NCBI GenBank assembly: GCA_965153455.1
Contig: OZ234493.1
Coordinates: forward strand, 12,514,213-12,578,212
DNA: 64,000 nt
Direction of reading: 5' to 3'
Source of the DNA: Sphagnum compactum
Taxonomy: Eukaryota > Bryophyta > Sphagnopsida > Sphagnales
The notes under the pieces are model-generated. The model was given only the letters and a program-made list of their open reading frames with translations. It was not told the origin of the DNA and did no database searches. Made by a program: the position numbers and the translations under genes. This document shows, piece by piece, positions 1 through 12,063 of the stretch (position 1 is its first letter; each line of letters begins with the position of its first letter).

Positions 1-95
1 TCTCAAGATGCGGTGGAGAAGAAAGTCACTTTGTGTATATGCAGATCGCGAAAAGGATCCCGACCGACAGACAGACGCACAGAAGAAAGACGCCT

Positions 96-2610
96 AATCT
101 CGTTTGCTGATGTTGTTTTACCGTAAGATGTCGCAATGCAAGTGGTTGCTGAGGGCCTGAAACCTGAAGAGACAGACCTATCGAAGGTGATGACAAGAAA
201 CCCTGCTTTAGTGGCCGGTGACACGCTAGCTATGGAAGCTCTGGCCAAGATGGTGGAAGCTCTGGCATTTTCTTTTGCCCACATGACTTCAGCAGTGTTG
301 TTACTTGAGTGCTGGTTTGTCTTGGGGTCTTTTGAAGAAGGTGGCAGCTAGGTGAGGATAGGAAGGTTGATGGGGCAGGCAAATTCAGGCACTTGCCAGT
401 GGTGCGGAATGGGGAGGTGGTGCCATTGTTAGACATTACAAAGTGTCTGTATGATGCCATTGCACGCATGGAGTGTGCAGCCAACAAGGGCAGTGCTATT
501 GCTGCTTGCTGCTGTTGTCCAGGGTGTTGAGCAGTCAGTTCAGAATGATGTGGGTAAGTGTAGACTCTACAGTAGATATGGGCCTTCTTCTTCCCATCTT
601 CTTCTTCAGCTTCTGAGGTTTCTTTATGCAACTGATCTTTCGTCACTTTCAGATTCGGGTTTTCTCTCCCAGGCTGAAGCCATTTGTGTTTGGTTGCATT
701 TGTTATAGAGAAATCCAACTGTATTGATACCTATTGGGAGCAAATGTTTAGACCAACTTTAGGGTCTTTAATAACAGAGGCCACAGGGTGAGTTCCTGCA
801 TCTGGTCTTTTCTCTTCTTGAGTGACTGTCTACTGATCATAGACCCAGCTGGCACAGGTGATCAGTGCTTGATTTTCTTCTGTTAACAAAGCCAAAAATC
901 TTTATAGAAGGTGGAGTAGTGGAGAATTGCATTGAGAGAGTGATAGTTGTGGTGGTGATGATGCAGAGCTGCAACAGTTGCACTGTCTGATACTGTCCTG
1001 ACTGCCACAAATAAGTTGAAGGAACAACGAATGAAGGGTTGGACATCACACTGTTTGATGCATTGCACACCATGTACAATGGCAAATTCCTTCGTCTTCC
1101 TATTGTGGATCAAGGTAACACAATAGATCTTCACTTTGTTACCTGTGATTGTATAATAGCGTGTGGTCTCTGACTGCCATGTTATTTGCATTGACATGTT
1201 ACAGCTCATGCATTGGGCAGTTTCAACAGTGAGTGCATTTCTGTTTGTTTAAGCTCTTTTTGCACTTGAATAGGGCATGATGATTAATGTGTGTGTACTT
1301 GAAAAAACTCAGACACATTGGGTGTGATACTGATGTTCTTCTACAGCAGCACAAAAATTTTGCCATGAGTATCTTGCAACCAGATTTCTGTGGAAAGAGT
1401 ATGAATAGAGTCTGACTGGTGGTGTTGCACTTGAAAGGTTGGATCTAGTGAAAGTGGGGAAATGGCAGGCGTTATGTTTCAGAAGTTTTGGGATTCAGCT
1501 TTGGCTTTGGAAGCACCTGAAACTGACGATGATTCTCACTGGTTGCTATATCTTCTGTCTGATGCTACCTTCTGGCATTCCTAGTGGGATATGATTGCAT
1601 TCAATTTACATTGCAGTTGTGTCAGATGCAGCTCCGTGGCTGTTGGTTATATCCTTCACTGTGTGGTGAAAGGGATATTGTTCCCTAGAAATGAGCCTGC
1701 ACCCCATAGGTTAGGTTCTTACATGGTAGTTCTCAATACAGAGTCCTACTTGAGAGGATTGCATATTTGAGTGCAGTGACATATCATTATCACATGTATC
1801 TGAGATAGGAGGGCAGCAGCATCATTCTTCAGGACAGGCTAACACTCATCTCTTCAAGCTGAAGCTGAAGAGTCATGTACCATCATGACTATACATATCC
1901 TTGTGTTCTCTGTAGTGGGTAGTGGTTTTGGTAAAGCCATGTTTGGATAGTTGATAAGGACAGGTGCAATATGAAACTGTGCAGGCACATGGAGCATGAA
2001 GGAGCTTATGTCTGCAATAATACAGTGTGTTGGTGATGATATTGAGTCTTCGAAACCTCTGCATATTCTGGTCTGTTCCTGGCATGACCCTCTTGCTTAA
2101 TCCACCATTGCCTGCACTTGTCAGATCCTAGGTTGTCAGGTTCTGGATGGATGTGTTATGAGATGCCACATCTAAGGCTTAAGTGGTGACTGACACAAGT
2201 GGTATGATGGCTTCATAGTATGTTGATGATAAAGGGGATCGAGTGCTCCTCGCCACGGACAATGATCTAATGGCTACTGTCAACTTTGCTCTCATGTGTG
2301 GCACAAAGGTTAGTCTGCATATCGATTCATGTGCTCAGTCAGGAGTTTTAAGATGTATTCTGAACACAACAAAGCTGTGTGTTCTTGTTACTGAGCTAGA
2401 CAGTTTTGGTGGGATCCAGCCATTTACATTGCATATAGAAGAATCAACTGGGACACAACAAGAAACAAGCATAAATCTCCTCCACCTACAAATTCTCAGG
2501 CAGCAACTTATCTGGATGGATGTGCACTCAGGCATTCACTTCTGGTGGTTGGTGGAGTCACTGCCATCACAATTGGTGTGGTCATGGTACTCCACCATAC
2601 TAAGGCTTAA
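96..2610 (+). pseudogene. Decayed CBS-CBS-PB1 domain protein gene (CBSCBSPB type)
   Basis: Conserved blocks of the plant CBSCBSPB family occur in the right order. They are the end of CBS1 and start of CBS2 (MQVVAEGLKPEETDLSKVMT, from 136), CBS2 (KFRHLPVVRNGEVVPLLDIT, from about 381), an EQMFRPTLGSLITE block (near 738), DTVLTATNKLKEQ (near 992), ALHTMYNGKFLRLPIVDQ (near 1058), MFQKFWDSALALE (near 1468), a PB1 start (MKELMSAIIQCVGDDIE, near 1994), a PB1 end (DDKGDRVLLATDNDL, near 2226), and a hydrophobic C-terminal helix ending at a stop at 2608-2610. CBS proteins of this family bind adenosyl ligands, and PB1 mediates pairing; the cellular role is poorly defined. The gene looks dead. There is a stop in the CBS1 block just before DVAMQVV, a one-base frame change after KGSAIAA (about 506), loss of most of CBS3 with a frame change near 1032, and frame changes inside PB1. 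Some blocks still sit at plausible splice sites. The 5' part lies left of the window or is lost. Confidence 0.8.
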
Positions 2611-5606
2611 AATCCAGAATCTCTTTTTTGTCAGTGTCCTAGTTGGAGCATTGGAGCATTGTTGGAACCTTGTGCAAGTTTCCAATCATGTATATCAACA
2701 GTGTCTACAGTATGCTTGTCAATATTAGGCTGGAGGTAACTTACCTCGGTTTGTAACATTTCTGAAACATAAGTCAGGTTTTGTATAGTCACATACCTCT
2801 GACAGTTGAATCTATAATTCACATAATATGTTGGCCACAGTTTAACCTGCAAAGAAAATGGGTGGGATTCACTTACTGCTTTGTGATGAGTGAATAAATT
2901 AAGATTTTTTTCTTTCTCTGTCTTTTTCTGCTTGTTTTAACCTACTCTGCATTCTAGATATCTTGATTGTTCAGCTCTATTGCCTGCTATCTATGACCAC
3001 ATGTACACGCTAATCTGAACTTGCAGATGAGAGCTCTGGAAGTTTCCACATGTCCATCCTCGAAATGGAAAGCACTAGTTGGTGAATTGGTGATCTCAGG
3101 TATTGCACTCTGGGCTTATTTCCCTTCCAATGGTCTTCTTACCTGTTAAGCTGTCTTTAACCTCTATGAACACATGATGTTATCAAACTTCTGCATTGAA
3201 CTTTATTCTTGAGGGGATGTAGTCCGAGTCCATTTCTGTAAATTCTGCATAGTCTACCAGCTCACGACTGAACCTGTAATCATAATGAGAACACATGGTT
3301 TGAGTTTGACATGTAATGTGTATTGATCAGTGAGGTGACCTTACACTGACTATATGAGTGTCGGTGCATTCACTGTTTGCCTAATTTGCCATCATGATCT
3401 TTCATACATTTGGGTTGGTAGAGAGATAATATATGAAACTGTATCAGTCTGCATTGTAAGGTAGTATTTTGTGCCATTATCTTCAGGGTTGTGAAGGAAT
3501 AACCAAGGCCACTGACATTGTCCTATGTTGTCATCTTGGTGTATGTTGTGTAAACAGGGGTTCCAGGATCAAGAAGTGTGATTAAACCAGATGACAATGG
3601 ATGAGAATTATAGTGGAAAACCCTAAGTCCTCAGGTTTGTTAACTAGCCCAGAGTAGGATTTTGTGGGTTCTGGCAAAGATAAATACAGAATAATGAAAA
3701 CCCCGTCCCTTTCTAAATGGGCCTTTTCTCATTTGCATCAATTCTTGAGAAGATTTGACTGCAAGTTGTGTTCTCAACTCTCTCAGATATGTATGGAGAC
3801 CAAGATCAATCAAGTTGGTTCGAATCTGGAAAAAATTGCCATGTGGTGTTTTGGTTTTAGTGTTGTCAAGATGGAGTTGTTTAAGTGGAGCAAAACTTTT
3901 TGATTGTGATGAAGTTTAGTTTTTTTGGGGTTATGAACTTTTGCTCAATGGGAACAATACTTTTGAAGTAGAAGTGAAAGAGAGTTTGGTGATTATGCAT
4001 GAAGTAATCAAGTGACAATGAATTTATGATCTTTTTGTTTTTCGTTAGTTATGAAACCACATGAAGGAATCAAGTGACAATGATTTGAACATCAACATCT
4101 TTTGATGAACATGGACTCTGCACTTGTCACCAAGTAGTCAAAAGGTCAGGAATGCTCATGAGAAACTTAAAAACATCTTCATCTTCAATGTTTATCTTAA
4201 TGAAGCAATTATGGATCTGCAAGCTAGGCCTTCATTACGTTGATATGCATAAACATGTTAACCTGTCCTTGTATCTCGATGGTGAAAAACCTTTATTGAA
4301 AGAACATTTTTATTTTTACTGATCTTTTCTTTGTGCACATTGCAGAATGCTTCCCAAACATTTTTTCACATTTGTCACAAGAGTGGATGTTTGCAAGTTG
4401 CACATTCATGAATTCTTCACAAACAAAATGCAAATGCTTTCATTGCTTTTTCAGTTTGGATATGGCACAACTCACATTGAATACCAAATTCTAAAGTCCA
4501 GCAATTAAAAAATAAATATGAAAGGTCTCCCATATGTTTTAACTATATTGTACTAACCCAATGGAGAGGACTATTCCATGTACTTCAAAGGTGCAAGGTT
4601 AAATTTCTGAAAAAATCAAAAGGGGGTCAAAATTTAAAATTTTCCCAACTTAGTTCCTTTAGAATTATTTAACAGCAAACATTAATTGTAGGTTATGAGG
4701 TAAAAATATATTACGTTCATTAACATTTTAAAATCATTTTTTAATCATATATATAGATACATTTCATGTTTTAGAATGACTCATGAAGACCCAGTTGATG
4801 TTAGCTAGCATTCAAGACAGCACCGCATCTGGCCTCAGATAAATTTAGCTTGACCCAATAGAAAGACATCTATGCCAACTGTGCTTTGGAAATGAACCTT
4901 ATACTAGAACCATCACCACCGTCTACATCACACATGTTTTAGTTCATGGTGTACCATACCAGGAAGTAGGAAGTGTATGGAGGATTCTGAAGGCAATAGG
5001 TATGTTCCAAAGATGATAAACTTAGCAAGTACCTCAGGGACCTTCATGCAAGAACATCCATAGTACTAGTTACTATTGTCTATGACTACTTCTGCTATTG
5101 AATACTCCACGAGGAGTAAAGCTGACAGACAAAAGACGAACTGCAACTGACCGTATTTATTTCTATTACCCACAATGACATTGGATTCACAGCAGTTTGA
5201 ATAATCTGTTCCTCTACAGCTGGCCTCTGAATCATCACTACACTTTCTGAATGTCTGCAAAGGCAACAGATTGCAGGGTAAACAAACACCCCTGACTCTT
5301 GCATTCTGAGAAAATGCAACTGACTGGCTTCTGGACTTCCCTACATTCCTGCATGTCCAAATTTTGACACATCTTGACTACCTTGATCAAGTTCCTGAAC
5401 TTTTTTGTGATCTCATTTGCACTCTCTTACCTGGGTCATATGGCCTCTTCTATATCAGGTACCCTTGATCTACCCTCTTGGTTACCTACAAAAAAAGTTT
5501 CAATCCTGTCTCTATACAGTTTATTCCTAAGCTGAAGGGGAGAAATCCCCTGAACAATCTGCTCTGCTCATGACTCAAAGACCAGTTCAAGCAGAAAGAT
5601 TGAACT
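2611..5606. other. Intergenic, no gene recognised
   Basis: The DNA becomes AT-rich away from the flanking genes. Open frames are short (for example 3664-3903) and show no family motif. A phrase near 4,780-4,815 (gatgttagctagcattcaag) recurs in altered form near 21,588, so part of this may be old dispersed repeat. Confidence 0.5.
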
Positions 5607-7811
5607 CTATCGTGCCTTGACTACTCCAACCTCAGCAGGCCGAATTACTCGATCATGAAGCTTGTAGCCCACCTGGAACCCATCATCATAGCAGCAGATT
5701 TTAAATATAGCAAACCCCATCAGGATAACGCACAGAAAAAAAATAATCCATCTGATTTTGACCCACTTGAACCTAAACAAGAGCTGAACCTTACAGCTTT
5801 TGGAGTTACAATGGGCCTCTTGTTGCATGTCTACCGATTGGGCCATTATTGTTTGAACAGTGGAAACAGCTAAGCTGGACAGGTAGAAAAGCCAACCTTC
5901 AAAACAACAGCAACAGTGCCTGGTGGTTTTGATGGATCTTCCACTTCAAATACGGCAGAATGCAGGTTTGGGTCAAATGCCTCCCCAAGAGATTCAAATC
6001 TTTCTAACCCATTCGCTTTGAATACCTGTGGGTTCAACCCTTGTCAGCAAAACTATTCTCACAGCCAATCAATAACCATGACACAAGATGCCCATGCTTC
6101 CTTATGAAGTAAAACATCCAGCATGATGTTCAGCAACCAATGCACTATGCCAAATTGCCCTAAAAGGTGCCTATGTATTATAATCATTCATCCTGCACAA
6201 AGTTTCCAAATAAACCACAGGACATAGATACATCACCTAGCTATGAGAAGAATTATAAGGGTGGCCTCTGACTATGTCCCTCACCTTGACTTGCAGAGCA
6301 TTCCTTCACACAACTATCCCTGGCTCTTCCTCAAATGTTGAGGAGAATCCTGGATAGATGTGCAAAGGACTTCAGATGTATTACTGTATACTGCAGTGAC
6401 AGACAGCCTAGTCTACAAATCAGAAGGGTTGATTCTGTACAAAAAATAGGATTTCATGATTATACCAGGCTGAAAGTTTGAGGGAAAAAAAATTCTCTAT
6501 GTGGTGAAGGGTTGTAAAGCATAGACCTGGATGAGTTGCTTTTCTGTCATTTCCACCCCCAGAAGCAATGAGATGAGAATCTTTGCAGCACCAGAGGGCT
6601 CTTCTCCTGAACCATCTGACTTGCGGAACTCTTCAGGCACCGCTGCTGCTGCTCGACCCAAATTATCAGCAACATCAAGCAACCCTTTTGCAAAATTCTG
6701 CACCAAGCAAACAGCTCATCTTGATTAGCCTCAATCAAGCACTCAATCCTGGTGGTATATATCTGCCTTACTGAAGGATCTTGGAACCTGCTGTTCTTGA
6801 CATGAAGATGGTCCTGATTTACAGATCATAGATTGTTTGCAAACAAGCTCTAGTCACTTTATAGGAACAGAGAAGAAAGAGCCTGGTAACATAGCCATAA
6901 AAACAAGCCAGTTTGGAGTCTGTATAAGCAGATAGAAAGAAAGATGAAAAGTAAACTACCTGGACAGCATACTTGCGGGAATTTTCAGCTTCACGCCGTC
7001 CTCTGTCTAGTATGTTCTGGACCTCTGCATAACTCCTCATTACTTTGTCCTTCAGATCTTCAATTGTCTTCTCTTTTTCTTCCAAGAGAGCCTCCCTCTC
7101 TCCCAGCAGTGCTAAGAGCTCTGCTTCACTCTCCTCAAGAGATTTTCCTCCAACCTCAATCTCTGGATTAACAGATTTGCCTCCTGCTGGAGAACTCTTG
7201 TCCTTGTCCTTCACACTAAATAGATCCTCCTCTCCTTTTTTCTCCTCATCACTGGCTGTCTCAACAGCTCCTTTGACAGGGTCCGATTTCTCTTCTGTTG
7301 TTGTCTCCTGACCTTGCTCTGATGCAGCAGCTGCCACTCCTGGGCTACCTGACTTGCTCGAAAGATTTGGAGATGCAGCTGAAGAGAGGAAACTATGTGT
7401 GACAAATCCTGCCCATGATGACACCTGCGGCAACCCATGCCGAAGATTGGAGGAACCTGCTGCCACCCATCTCTGCAAAACACTGAAGTTAGAATTTTCC
7501 CAATGTTTTCAGAATCCATTTTCATTGCAGCTTCTTCTTCACCAGATAAAACTGTGGAAGCAGCATGACGTCAACACATAAAGTTACAGGGCAGCCTTTG
7601 AGTTTCCAACTCCCCAAACTTCTTAAGGTACCTTGAGAAGAGGGGACAAGAAATTTGAATCACTTGGCTGCTTCTTCTTCCACAGATGTGATGTCGATGT
7701 GTGACTTTGAACAGACATTAATGGTGGAGCTTGATAATATTGTATTGGTGAAGAAGAAGGCCTTCGGAATGCTTGAAGCAGTGATCGTGCATGCTTCACG
7801 TTGTTGCTCAT
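5607..7811 (-). CDS. GrpE (MGE1-like): Mitochondrial-type GrpE co-chaperone (nucleotide exchange factor for Hsp70)
   Basis: Five exons, all phase 0: 7811-7632, 7472-6960, 6697-6527, 6025-5897 and 5672-5607, giving 352 residues. Every junction is GT-AG. GrpE proteins release ADP from DnaK/mtHsp70, which drives protein import and folding. Residues 1-60 are rich in Ser, Arg and Lys with almost no acidic residues, like a mitochondrial presequence. Residues about 61-170 are low-complexity and charged. A long heptad helix follows (EREALLEEKEKTIEDLKDKV and NILDRGRREAENSRK, to residue 231). Then come NFAKGLLDVADNLGRA and the beta-domain exon with FDPNLHSAVFEVEDPSKP. The C-terminus GYKLHDRVIRPAEVGV is the classic GrpE signature. 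Length is normal for plant mitochondrial GrpE. The ATG at 7811 is chosen because the presequence-like stretch begins there. A chloroplast isoform is the main alternative. There are no lesions. Confidence 0.95.
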
Positions 7812-8880
7812 AGCTTCTGAAAACCAAAAGACTTCTGTTCCCCCAGAAACACAAAAAAAGAAGAGGTAAGAAAACGTAAACCCTAATTATTATGTTCTGG
7901 ATCCATCACCATCAAACTTAGAAATTTTTGATATCTACTTGTTATGATTTGCGTGATGATTTTAAAGGGGGGTCCAGAGGAAAAAGGAAGACAAGACATG
8001 ATCAAATCATGCAAAGAAGAAGAAACCTTAATTTCTTCCTAAATGAATCACAACCTTTCTAAGAAAGCTACTAATGGTTTTTTTTTTGTTTTTATTCCCC
8101 CCCTCCTCTGGTGCTCCAGGTGCTGCTCAGCGATGATTGCAAAATAGAATACAAAAAAGAAGAAATCCCCATTGATTTCCTTCCCGATCAGCCCCACTGA
8201 TTTCTTTTCCCATGTGTCACCACAAAATCAGACCCAACTGCTATAAAACCCTAAATCAAAAGCTCCAACTGAAATGAACCCCCCTTTCTCTCATCGTTGC
8301 AAAACCTTTTCACTTGAATGAGGAGGGGGGGGGATATGAGAAAAGAAACAAAACCTGTTGATGAAAGACAGAAGCTCAACTTTGTGTTGTGAGATCGGAA
8401 AATTAACTCCGCAGCAAAAATAAATAAATGCAGTGAATAATCGCCTCAATACTCCTCCAAACCACAGACAAGCGATTTTCTCCACTAAATGAAGAAGAAG
8501 AAACTTGTCGACCAACTTCCCTTGTAACCTTCTCCACTCAGAAAAAAGTTAAGGCACTAAAACTGTATTAGGCTGGTAGTTGGGTGCAATGCAGAAGAGA
8601 GACGAATAGGACCGAAAGAAGAAGGAAATTCTTTTACGTGTCAGTCAAACAACGAATCTCTCTGGAAGCAACAGAAAGTGCCGGGGGTGGGCGAGGGGGT
8701 ACTGGGCGATGGAGAAAAGAAGCTCAACGTGCGCGCGGACACAGACACACAAATGCTATGCGGCGGAGTAAGCGGAAATCTCCAGTCCCCTAAAACCCTA
8801 AACCCTAATCCTCTGCCTTTCTTTGTGAAAATAAATAAATAAAGGAAAAATAAAGAAGAGTTGTTCCCTTCAGTAGTCAA
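7812..8880 (-). promoter_or_regulatory. GrpE gene leader and promoter with three telo-boxes
   Basis: Three copies of the plant telo-box AAACCCTAA lie upstream of the GrpE start, at 7878-7886, 8246-8254 and 8800-8808 (+ strand reading). Telo-boxes are known promoter and leader elements of plant growth and translation genes, and some recruit Polycomb. The position fits a housekeeping promoter. No transcription start can be fixed from sequence alone. T/C-rich tracts around 8,080-8,105 are typical of plant leaders. Confidence 0.5.
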
Positions 8881-9040
8881 TTATAAGTTATGCCTAAATT
8901 CGAGTTTTTTTGAAAATTTCAAATTCAAAACAAAAATCAAATATTTGAAAAAGAACTGATTTTGTAAAAAGGCGGCATTTTTTTTAAAAATAAATAAATA
9001 AAGGGTAAAGATTGCCAGATTCACGTATTTTAGTTTTCAT

Positions 9041-9142
9041 TGTGATGTCACCAGACATATAAAAAGATTTGCATGTTATTTCTGATTTAATAGCCAGATT
9101 TGGCTAAATCTTCCTAGGGATTGATCACCAATTTGGCTACAA
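9041..9142 (+). repeat. Short TIR-like element, copy 1
   Basis: It begins TGTGATGTCACCAGA, carries the core TAGCCAGATTTGGCTAAATC, and ends CACCAATTTGGCTACA. The related copy at 53,752-53,865 ends in GGCTACATCACA, the inverse of this start, so the family has terminal inverted repeats. No coding capacity. Confidence 0.55.
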
Positions 9143-10046
9143 ACAAACAAGAATTTGTACAAGCCTTAACCACTGTTATCAGTTATTGGTCATTTATGTT
9201 CATTCAGAAAAAAACCTACATCCATTCAATAATTAATTAAATTTAATCAATTAATTCAAAAACCATTAGTAACTGAAAACTAAATGAAAAAATGAAAAAA
9301 TTGAACTTAAAATATTTAGAAATAAATAAGAGGAGACAAAATTGATTTTTTATGCTTCCTACATTCCACACAGATCATTACTAATTAATTTCCAAAAATC
9401 TCTTACCTAGTTTATTTCCTTGTTCAATCTTTTGCTTTAGTTCCAATAATGTGGTTTTGTCAAGTAATATAAAAATTGTTCCCCATATTAAGAATGATGT
9501 AATCTTTTGGTGTAATTGTAATCTAAAATTAAATAAATAATAAAAACAATGTAAATATATTATAGTACTTTTACTATAATACTATAACCCTAAACCCTAA
9601 ACCCTTCAATGTATTTTATACCTCTATTAGTTCTACATATCATTTTTCAAGTACCCAATCTATGCATCATTCAGTCTTTTAAATCAAGGTTGGAAATTTT
9701 TGATTGGTTTTTTACATGGTTGTTACAAGTTGCGTTTCCGAATGTGGCAAGAGTGAGAGAGAGAGCCAACAGCCATCAGCAGCACACCATCGATCAGAAG
9801 CCTCTCATCATTCGGTTGGGGTTTGTTGATGAACCCGCAATTGAGTTCAAATCAGGTTACATAAGGAACTGGTTCTCAATGGGAAAAGTGTTTCCTGTGT
9901 CCACCCACCCAGCAATGCAACATAAACCCTCACACCAAGAACAGATTAAACACATCCAATTCATTCTGCCAAATTTTCATGGAACTGTTTCCACAGACAG
10001 AGGAAGACAGAAAAGTGGCAGAGGGTTTTAAAAATTACATACACAC
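9143..10046. other. No gene recognised between the TIR element and the ABHD18-like exon
   Basis: A 140-residue open frame at 9609-10031 (+) has no family motif and partly overlaps the ABHD18-like exon region antisense. No further ABHD18 exon is seen on the - strand, where the rest of that gene should be. Confidence 0.5.
9586..9605. repeat. Interstitial telomere-type repeat
   Basis: Nearly three units of the plant telomere repeat CCCTAAA sit in AT-rich DNA. Short interstitial tracts of this kind are common in plants. Confidence 0.8.
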
Positions 10047-10434
10047 CAGCCAAATGCACAACACACGCAGTCTGGTGGGCTGGCGTGTGGCGAGGACTGA
10101 GCATCCGCACCCGGGCGGTGTGGCTCTCACAAGGCAAAACTTCCCGAAGCATTGCATCACAGGGGGTGAGGAATGTGCCCTCTCGGAGACAGGCATTTCT
10201 GGACTCCCACAAAGTCTTCCAAGCTGGTCGGATGCTGGGAGGGGGCCAATGCTGGGAGGAGACCTGGACCAGACCCTGTGAGATGTTCTGCCGGATTAGC
10301 TGCTCCAGCAGCTCCAACTGAGGCCCCCCCCACCCCTTAGAGAAGAAGGGTGGTGCCAGTCTCAACCGGTGCATGAGAGCACCATACACGTGGTCTAGCC
10401 AGTAATGTGCAAAACCTAGATTGACCGTCACCAT
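10047..10434 (-). pseudogene. Isolated first exon of ABHD18-like alpha/beta hydrolase
   Basis: From the ATG at 10434 the exon reads MVTVNLG, then FAHYWLDHVYGALMH, LAPPFFSKGWGGPQLELLE, WPPPSIRPAWKTLWE, CLREGTFLTPCD, and TACVVHLAG at the end. It stops at a good donor (G|GTGTAT, intron from 10046). This is the N-terminal block of the plant ABHD18-like family, about 130 residues, in an intact frame. The catalytic part normally follows (a Ser-nucleophile hydrolase fold) and begins with a GDH-type motif. I find none of it between 10,046 and the GrpE promoter at about 8,880 on the same strand. The exon is therefore best read as a truncated gene copy, unless the rest was lost from the assembly. Its GC content is well above the surrounding DNA, as expected for recently coding sequence. 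Confidence 0.7.
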
Positions 10435-10677
10435 CTGTGGAGATGGGTACCTCCAAAATGATGAAATCTCAACTACCACGCTTTTCCTAAACCTTCAACA
10501 CCAAATGTAAAGCCTTGTAATCCACTGTCAACCTTAACAACATCTTTGAAAGATGGCTTCTCCAAATAAGAAAAATCTCAAAAACTACTCCCTTTGCAAA
10601 ACCTTCTTAACACAAAAACACCAAACCTCAAAGCTTCTATTGCATTACTTGCTGTTAAGGCATTATCCCAAGGAATG

Positions 10678-10821
10678 TCAATCTTGAAAGCTCTCGCTCT
10701 TGATAACCCCGGTTGAAACATCGACCTTGCAGCAGCGGCAGCAGCTCCATTTGCGTGACACTCTATTCTCTCTTACACCGTTCTTGAATCGTGCGCCATA
10801 GATTACGTCTCCGCGGACATC
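10678..10821 (-). other. Possible exon of unknown gene upstream of the ABHD18-like exon
   Basis: After a good acceptor (TTTTTTCAG, ending at 10822) the - strand is open and GC-rich: DVRGDVIYGARFKNG, then VSRKWSCCRCCKVDVSTG. I do not recognise the family. It might be leader sequence of the ABHD18-like gene, because it lies about 250 bp upstream on the same strand. A short ATG frame (MAHDSRTV) inside it would support a leader rather than coding sequence. Confidence 0.25.
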
Positions 10822-10874
10822 CTGAAAAAAAATCCGACCCTGCAAAGAAACCGCATAGCTATCTATGGCACTTT

Positions 10875-11024
10875 CAATCACCCAAATGTAGAGAAATCCC
10901 CAAAGACACAGACATGGGTCAACACCAAAAATGGTGCAAAACTGTGTTTCAATCCCCGAAATGGAGAGAAATCCCTAAAGACACAGAGAGATGGGTCAAA
11001 ACCAAAAAATGGTGCACAACTGTG
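10875..11024. repeat. Two tandem 75-bp units
   Basis: Copy 1 (10,875-10,949) and copy 2 (10,950-11,024) share blocks such as gagaaatcccyaaagacaca and ccaaaaaatggtgcacaact with about 10 differences. A recent local duplication in otherwise unassigned DNA. Confidence 0.75.
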
Positions 11025-11458
11025 AACAAGAAGACGAAGAAAAATATATCCACTTAGGCCACAAACGGATGTGCATTGATCTTAACAAGAAGTACCCACA
11101 CAAGGGAAGAGTGGGATATAAGCTGATCATCATCAGATGAACAAACACGTTTGTCTTCTATCAATCTTCACCTAACCTAGTCATGGCAGTGGATGAGAAT
11201 GATGAACAATCAATCACTGCTCCTTGCTGCTTTCGTCACTTCAGCGCTGCCTAGTCATCAGCTGGATTGACTGCAGGGCCAGAGTGAATCAGCACCCAAC
11301 CAGCATAGCATTAAGGATGAATGATTAATGGTCAGGAAAACAGTTTTCTGTTGGGCCGCAGTTCACTAGCTAACCATGGTAGTTAGCTCAGTTGCTTTTT
11401 TCTTTTTCTTTTTACTACCTACCAGTAGGGATTTTTCTTTAAATTTCTTGTTTTCATT

Positions 11459-11566
11459 TGTGATGTCGCCATACTTGGTATTATCCACCAGAGGAATTAG
11501 CCAAATTTGGCTATAGGTCATAAATCAAAGTAGAAAACTTTGAAAATCCTGCTATATTTTGGCAAC
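11459..11566 (-). repeat. Short TIR-like element, copy 2 (inverted)
   Basis: Opposite orientation to the copy at 9,041. It starts TGTGATGTCGCCATACTTGG, carries TTAGCCAAATTTGGCTATA, and ends near TATTTTGGCAAC. Same family as the copies at 53,752 and 57,668. Confidence 0.5.
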
Positions 11567-11733
11567 CTGATGGAAGAACCTATTGTCTAAATATGACAAT
11601 AGCTATTTAGAATAGAGATCCACCTCCTCACAAAATTTCACCAAAAAAAAAAGGGTGCTACCTACCTACTAATAATCACCCTACATACTAACAACATGGA
11701 GGTTGTTAGTAGGTAGGTAGTAAGGTAGGTTGT

Positions 11734-12063
11734 ATGGGCTGGAGTGAACCAGCAGCCACCAATGCACCAGTTGAGGATGAGCCCGTTGGAGCCATTTTGG
11801 GGATGAACCAAAAACCCATCCTCCCTGCTCGTATGTATTGTTTTTTCCCGCCTCTCATCTGCCCCAGAATTTTCCCCTCCTACCTACCTCCCCCCTCCTA
11901 CCTCCCACCTCCTACCTCTCACTCCATCGCCAGAGCTCGGGAGTCGTCGATCGAGAGCGCGAGGGGAGGCTGGAGAGCGAGAGCATGAGGGGAGGCTGGA
12001 GAGCAGGAGGGGAGGCTGGAGTTGGAACTCGGAGCACCTGAAGTGGGACCCAGAGCTGGAAAG
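11734..12063 (+). other. Likely first exon or leader of the repeat-derived transcription unit
   Basis: A sharply GC-richer stretch ends at a strong donor, GCTGGAAAG|GTAAGC (intron from 12,064). An open frame from 11,734 (MGWSEPAATNAPVEDEPVGA) closes at 11,988, before the donor, so the exon is probably non-coding at its end. Pyrimidine tracts (ctacctcccccctcctacc) near 11,880-11,920 could mark the start of transcription. The segment near 11,733-11,760 (ggagtgaaccagcagccacc) recurs near 20,346 and 48,145, so part of it is repeat. Confidence 0.35.

Noticed and set aside
9609-10031. 140-codon frame on +
   Set aside because: AT-rich start, no motif, no splice support, and the 3' part runs close to the ABHD18-like exon on the other strand.
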